The translations under genes were made by a program, and so were the position numbers. Positions 58,570-64,000 of a stretch of DNA of 64,000 bases are shown piece after piece (position 1 is the first letter of the stretch; each line of letters opens with the position of its first letter). The stretch comes from Galerina marginata (taxonomy: Eukaryota; Basidiomycota; Agaricomycetes; Agaricales; Galerinaceae): assembly GCA_023014335.1 (NCBI GenBank), contig JAECYW010000002.1, positions 3,162,001-3,226,000 on the forward strand, written 5' to 3'. Under the pieces are notes generated by a model, which saw only the letters and a program-made list of their open reading frames with translations, was not told the DNA's origin and ran no database searches.

Positions 58570-58954
58570 ATTAATGTTTTTGTGGGTCCAGCCAGAAGAA
58601 AGTTTAAGCAAGCAGGGTCAGCCCAAGTATCGACCCAACAGATGTCCGTGAAAGCGCGTAAAGAGTCTAATTGTCGGTCATACAGTAAGTCTCGTAGCGG
58701 AATTAGTCCACGTTCGTTTAAATCTTGATGGTACAGAGCAACGTTGAAGAGGTGAGGAGGGATTGGTCAGAATCGGCAAGGAATACCTCTTTTGGTAGGT
58801 GCTGTAATCGTGTGCGGAGCCCAGGAATAGGGTTAGGGTCATCTAATTTGTCACTGCAAAGAGCAGGATGGTTTCAACATAACAATTTTAGAGTGATAGC
58901 ATTACTCGAGTATATGATGCTACTGCGTATCTTCTGTCATGGATGAAAAGATTT
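58570..58954. other. spacer between the two RBR genes
   Basis: 385 bp between copy A start and copy B stop, both on the minus strand. It holds the promoter of copy A. No other feature. Confidence 0.45.
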
Positions 58955-60571
58955 TCAATGATCATCTACCCAATCAAACAGCTTGTTGAAACACCGTGTC
59001 GCAGCTACAGAAAAATGGTCATAAGGGTGAAGGGGATCCAATTGCATACCACAACGATAACAAAAATGCTTTCTGCATTTCGAACACGTCATCTAGAGGG
59101 GAAGGTCGACTTGGAAGGGAACATAGAAGGTAATTTGCTTACGTGGTTGCATCCTTCGCTCTTTTCGACAGGACTCTCGCAGCCAGGGCAAAGAGTAGTC
59201 GACGATGATATCCACTGAGTCGTCGCTATTTCTTGCTCGTGTTGAGCCACTAGGCGAAGGACGAACGGTCGGCCGTAGCGCGCCTCGAAGACCTCCCGTT
59301 CTTTTGAACCCTTGTCTGTTGCAAGGTATTCTTGAATTAGTCGTTCTTTGTGGGCAATTGGACATGCTGAAATAGGTCCATGCCTTCAAATGTCGAGTAA
59401 ATAGACGGCAAGGCCCGATAGAGTTGATGCTCACCAAGTATATTTACAGAATGAACAAAAACTGAAGGAGCATCGAGAACATTGCCTGAATCTATCCCAG
59501 CCGGACTCTGGGTCTGCATCACCAGGTTTTGGTACAAGGGTCTGACAAGTTGGGACAGGACAAGCCATCGTGGTAGGGTCTGGTCAGACCAATGTTAAAT
59601 TTTAAAACATTGGGAATATGATAAGTTGTGTTACCTTGCTCGAGATGCCGTTTTGTTCCTAGCCACTTCCAGCGCTTGAGCTCAGAATCAGAGACCACTC
59701 GCGCGACTTCTTCTTCAGAGGATTCCCTCCCTTCCTTAACACAATCTGGATCTGGACAGCCAACTCGACCAACGTCTCCCTCCGCGATGCACATCTGCCA
59801 AAAGTCCTCGAGGCAGGAACGACAAAAGATGTGCTTGCAGCCCAGCTGAAGGCATTTAATGCCCTTTAGATGAGTAAGGCAGATAGCGCACGGATATGAA
59901 TTTTGGGAGAATTGGGCAGAGCTGAATGATGTGTCGAAAGCAGAAAGCAAGGATGCCAAGAGGGTGGGTGATGCATGGGGGAGGCTTTAAGATACAGTTC
60001 ATTTCTGTCCACGCAAAGTAAATGATGGACATACTCGAGTATACGTTCAGCACCTGATGAGGCTCGTTCCATGCCTTGCAAAAAGTCCCCAGTCCGAACG
60101 TGCTCAACCCATTTGTACAGCACAGATTCGCCCGATTCCCACATCTGGAAGAGGGAATCCTTGAAGAGCCATAATGTTTGGCAGCCATCCATGTGTCGTT
60201 CGAATGGAAACAATCTCCGGTGGGTCGTAGAGAGGATAGGAAGGTGGAAGACAGATATGAAGTATGACAGGGGGCAGCACAGTCAGAGATAGGGCTTCAG
60301 TCGCGAAAATTCCTTGAGAAATTGAGCTGGTGCCCGTTACGCTGAGAATTCGGGGTGTCCCAAATTCGATCGGAATTTCGAGATTGAGAAAGCCGCCTGC
60401 TTTATTGCTAGCGATGCATTCTGGATAGATGGCCTAATCGAATAGTGATATACCCATAAGTATTTTCTCTATCGTGCGGAACAAAGAACGAACCTCTAGA
60501 ACCTCTAGTTCCTCCTGCTGCAAAGATCTGCAGCCTTCAATGTCTTCAAGGTCTATGAGCGGAATGGACAT
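58955..60571 (-). CDS. RWD-RBR E3 ubiquitin ligase (RNF14/Itt1-like), copy B
   Basis: Tandem paralogue of the neighbouring gene. Start MSIPLIDLEDIEGCRSLQQEELEVLE matches copy A's MPSTDL...QKEEFEVLE. RWD: AIYPECIASNKAGGFLNLEIPIEFGTP, LTVLPPVILHICLPPSYPLYDPPEI. RING1: CAICLTHLKGIKCLQLGCKHIFCRSCLEDFWQMCIAEGDVGRVGCPDPDC. IBR: MACPVPTCQTLVPKPGD...CSRCSFSFCSFCKYTWHGPISAC. RING2: TLCPGCESPVEKSEGCNHMTCSKCRKHFCYRCGMQL. The end FDWVDDH is shorter and lacks the acidic tail of copy A. Introns fall at the same places. A (TA)9-type microsatellite lies just upstream (60831-60846). Confidence 0.9.
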
Positions 60572-61221
60572 GAAGTCGTAGGTGCCAATGTGGCGCGTTG
60601 TGTCGATAAGTGGAAGACGAGAGCTTGTCCAACAAGACGGTGCAGAATGAGATGAAGAGAGGTGTGATGTGATTACTAGCAGTAGTGGCTGGCTTGATAA
60701 ACAAATAGGTTCGAATATTATACGCAAGTAAAAGACCTCTGAAGAGTCGAGTTTCCGGTAAACAGTGAAAGAATGACGTGAACCAGCTGTAGGCCACTAA
60801 GGGCTTGATGGCATTTCCTTCGGACTTGCGGTATATATATATATATAGTGTGCAGCCAGTTGACATTTACTTTTGAGTCATGTTGGCCGAACCAGAGTCA
60901 GGAATTGCAAGACTGAGATCAAATTCCGGGCTTTCAGTGACGAACTCTTCCTGTAATCGTCTGACTCGAATAACTTCACCTTATGCTTGCTGAACATAGC
61001 ATTTGTGTCGAAAGGTCGGCATGCATGGTGGTCGTTTGTCAGAGTGGGACGTCACAAAGGACCGGTGCCGAAAATTTGGCAGGGAGGCGACCTAAATATA
61101 GAGTAGGGTTAGGTTTTTGTTGGGAAAAAAATGGTGCTCAGAGGTCGACAACAACAAGTCGGTGTCGAAAGCTGTCCAGCTCGTCGTCTGACGCGTCCGA
61201 GTCCCGGTTTGGCCGCCAAGC
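60572..61221. other. divergent promoter region with TA microsatellite
   Basis: 650 bp between RBR copy B (-) and the URB2-like gene (+). Contains an alternating TA run of about 17 bases (60831-60846). A short exon at the 5' side of either gene cannot be excluded. Confidence 0.45.
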
Positions 61222-64000
61222 ATGTCAAGTTCTGCGCAGGCAAATATCCTGCATTCGTCTCAAGATTTTGTTCGGGCTCTGAAAGCAGCCTCCGATCCGC
61301 CAGTCGTTGGCGGACCTTCGAAGATTCAAATCGCTCAAGAGGCTTGGGATGACCCGTCGTTTTACGTGCCCAGTAAGGCTGAGGTTATCGCAGACTGGGT
61401 CCTGACAAAGCTGCTGAAGGACAAGTCGAAGGAACTGTGCGTCCTCTAACTTTCACTGATTGTCCTGTCATATCCATATTTGCTGTAGTTTACTAAACCC
61501 GATATTCGATACGCATTACTGGCAACTAATTATAAGCCTGCTTGATGACCCTCCTGTCAACCACTCTGATTCTCGTCCTGCGAAAACATGGTTAACCTCG
61601 TTGCTACATCGGATTCCCCTTGGGCCTGTCGTCGTGGCTTTTTTGACTTCATTCAACGTTTCAGAAGACATTCAAAAGGAAGAGCTTGCAAGTGTAGTGG
61701 GCACTTGCCTTGCAATGCTTTGGCCGATTGCGGTGCAGAGAATGAGTACCGAAATTCTGCAGGAATGCGTTGGAGCACTTTTCTTTGCCGTTTCTTCTGG
61801 TGGAACAAATGATGGTATTTCAAGAATGGGTTACATGATATCCAACTCGTATCGCAACTCCTTGGCCAACTCCTCGAATAAAAAAAAGGTGCCTTTTACT
61901 GTTCATGTGCATCTAGAACATTACCAACAAGTGCTGTGTGTAGCTATATCACTCTTTTTTGCAATCCCACCTCAAAAGCTGGATCCAGAGCCTCGAGAGA
62001 AGCTTTCCTTCTCACTTTGTGTCCCTTAAAACTTCCATCCTAGAGGCCGGCGTAGAGACAATCTTCAACCTCGACATTTTACGGCAAAGTAATGACTCCA
62101 AGGCAGAAAATTCGCTAGTGGAACACATGCGAAGTTTCCTTGCTGAAGACAGAGATCTTGTCTTGAAAATCATCCCAGACTTATACGCTTGTTATCTCAC
62201 TGCAATCAAGAAAAGACGTGGAGCCCTTTTCAGCCAGAGTTCTCAATCACAGCTAGGGGGTTTGGAAGCGCTACATGACGCTGGCTTGCGCTTCTTTGTA
62301 CACATGTATACATTGATGGACGACTCTCATCAGGACTATCAGGCATGGGAGATCAGACTTTTGCTCCTGCAGACGGTGGAGCGCGCGAACATAGTTGATC
62401 ACAAAGAGACAGAAAACCATTTGATTTTCAACCAAATAATAGAGCTCGTCATTGTTGCTCTGAGTGATGGTTGGAAAGGTATAAATATTTTAAATTATGT
62501 GGTTTCTTTATCTAATGTTGTACTGCTAGAAGATCGTTTGGAATGCACGAGTCTCGCTGTTCAGTGTCTGTCAACAATAGCTCACATTGACTACGAGCTT
62601 ATGTTGCCATTTATTTCTCGAATATTACCTCTCCTGCTTCAAGTGGGGACATTTTTTTTGGTCACTTTTGCACGATGCTAATTATGGTCTATAGATTCCT
62701 GTCCCGAGCGACCGACATTTTATGTTTTTTGACATTCTTCTTAGCTATCACACCAAGACTCGCTCAATGGGGACGCTGGTGCAAAATCTGTTGTCTTCTA
62801 TCACCACTCCCACCACCTTCCCTAAAGGGCCTCGCGAGCGATATCAACTATTCCTTTTCCAGTCCGGCTATGGACACATTTTCCCTCGATCGCCTGTCAA
62901 TGGCTCTTCAAAGGTTCTTGACGGAGAGTCAATGCTTACCTACAATCAACCTCGTATTCGATACGTTGAAGAATACATGGGAGTCACTTTACAGCAACTT
63001 GCGTCAACCTAGAGGGGGAATCGGCAGAAAGCCCACGGAAAAGGCGCAAGACTATGGCCATCGTCACGGCTAATCCAAAACCCGGAAGACTTAACCGTTA
63101 CTTACTCCCTTATTTCACGACTTGGCTCTGTCGTTCTGTCTTCGCTACCCATGTCGTCTCTCTCTTCGGAAAGGTTAACTGAAGGTTCGACAGTTACTCA
63201 ATGATTTCCGCGCGGGGTTTATCTATACTGCAATTCTGAAATCTATCAAGGTGGTCAAAAAAAATGTTGATACCGACATCTGGTCTGCAGAGGTGACTGT
63301 TGCTTCGACACTGCGACTACTTTATGCATTGGATGTCTCCAGAAATCTATCGCTGCCCCCTCATAAGGATGAAAAGACGATGAAAAAAGTAGTTGAACTT
63401 GTGGAGAGAGATGACCTATTACCTGAACTGACTCTAGAATTGGTGGGCCTTTGTTCTAGATCATGTATTGTTTTGATATTATTGACCCTTCTTCTCAGTA
63501 CCGTACACTTCTATACAGCCTGTCTCGCAACACTTCATTGGATCATGAGACCATTATCGAGTGCCTCCTGCAACATCTTGAGAAAAATTTTACGCCTACC
63601 GACGTGCGCTGGTCTACATACACTCACCATCTGACAAAGGGCGAACCAGGCCGGGCTGAAGCTGCACTCGCTACGTTGCACATGGTTATTGAGAGGTGGT
63701 TACCAGAAATCGAGTAAGTGCTACCCTTATCGAACAAGTGGTAATTTCTCATAGAAGTCTTAGTCGATTAGCAACCTCCGATCAACTGGGAAGGTTTCTC
63801 AAAACCCTCATGACTATCGATCTGGCACCGGGATGCCACTCCAGTCAACAAATGCAGCCAGAGCAAGTTCTCATCGAGGTTCTTCACTCCGCTCAGTTCT
63901 GGGAATTCCCAAACATCCAAAGTTAGTCTCTTGCCACCCGGCTGGCCTCCAACTGACTCGCCGATTTGCACAGGTGGCTTCCTGACTCTCCTTGACCAAA
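61222..64000 (+). CDS. URB2: URB2/NPA2-like nucleolar 60S biogenesis protein (partial, runs off the window)
   Basis: The N-terminal part looks like fungal Urb2/Npa2, a large helical-repeat nucleolar protein needed for 27S pre-rRNA processing. MSSSAQANILHSSQDFVRALKAASDPPVVGGPSK, KAEVIADWVLTKLLKDKSKE, NPIFDTHYWQLIISLLDD and KTWLTSLLHRIPLGPVVVAFLTSF are followed by long amphipathic helices (LRFFVHMYTLMDDSHQDYQAWEIRLLLLQTVERA; RLECTSLAVQCLSTIAHIDYELMLPFIS). Several frame changes along 61.5-63.7 kb are a mix of short introns and possible indels, so exon borders are approximate. No zinc finger, ATPase or membrane motif is visible. The identification rests on the N-terminal pattern and the absence of other features; the C-terminal Urb2 domain lies outside. 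Confidence 0.65.

Noticed and set aside
60831..60846. TA run as a promoter element
   Set aside because: An alternating TA microsatellite is common in AT-rich spacers; nothing ties it to transcription start.
1..64000. CRISPR arrays, rRNA, bacterial operons
   Set aside because: No regularly spaced identical repeats, no rRNA-like sequence and pervasive spliceosomal introns. The window is clearly eukaryotic.

Overview
The window is nuclear DNA from a filamentous basidiomycete, most likely an Agaricomycete. Genes lie close together on both strands and are broken by many short introns (mostly about 45-70 nt, GT-AG, often with a CTAAC-like branch site). The gene set is typical of mushroom-forming fungi: BSC6-like MFS transporter, BIM1-like copper proteins, Ctr transporter, RWD-RBR ubiquitin ligases. 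I see no rRNA, tRNA or CRISPR.

Layout. 1-1290: no clear gene. 1.3-3.9 kb: MFS transporter (+). 4.4-6.1 kb: SAGA subunit Sgf11 (-). 6.8-9.2 kb: four-CBS/PB1 membrane protein (-), whose first exon is split by a 1105-bp inverted-repeat element (9228-10332). The displaced start codon lies beyond it at 10375. 10.5-12.3 kb: a small membrane protein and a TMEM33/Pom33 protein (-). 12.6-14.6 kb: DEAD-box helicase HAS1 (-). 14.8-15.8 kb: peptidyl-tRNA hydrolase PTH2 (+). 16.1-16.7 kb: secreted glycine-rich protein (-). 17.3-18.3 kb: Mpv17/Sym1 family (+). 18.8-21.9 kb: UTP4 (-). 22.1 kb: TIM10 (+). 22.7-23.0 kb: small zinc-finger protein (-). 23.5-25.0 kb: threonine aldolase (+). 25.2-29.8 kb: MPH1/FANCM helicase (-). 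29.9-31.7 kb: G-patch/zinc-finger protein (+). 32.2-34.8 kb: double-bromodomain BET factor (-). 35.0-37.4 kb: WDR70-like (-). 37.5-38.3 kb: unknown (+). 38.7-39.4 kb: frataxin (-). 39.4-41.9 kb: gene-poor, with a strong TATA box and a degenerate ~80-bp tandem repeat. 41.9-42.6 kb: mitochondrial rhodanese (-). 43.4-46.9 kb: a copper-uptake group (Ctr transporter and two BIM1-like secreted proteins, all +). 46.9-48.6 kb: no clear gene. 48.6-49.1 kb: unknown (+). 49.7-51.0 kb: mercaptopyruvate sulfurtransferase (-). 51.1-52.8 kb: V-ATPase subunit C (+). 53.1-56.6 kb: multi-KH RNA-binding protein (-). 56.9-60.6 kb: two tandem RWD-RBR E3 ligases (-). 61.2 kb to the end: URB2-like ribosome-biogenesis protein (+, cut by the window end).

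Functional themes. HAS1, UTP4 and URB2 are all ribosome-biogenesis factors but are scattered. The Ctr/BIM1 trio is the only group that looks like a co-functional cluster. Several pairs share short divergent promoters (UTP4/TIM10, MPH1/G-patch, WDR70/unknown, TUM1/VMA5, HAS1/PTH2).

Two cautions. Many otherwise well-conserved reading frames, above all between about 24 and 56 kb, are broken by single-base gains or losses, often in short homopolymers; I read these as probable assembly indels. Several genes contain exons of 6-23 nt that ordinary ORF-based reading would miss; I placed them by reading phase and family motifs.
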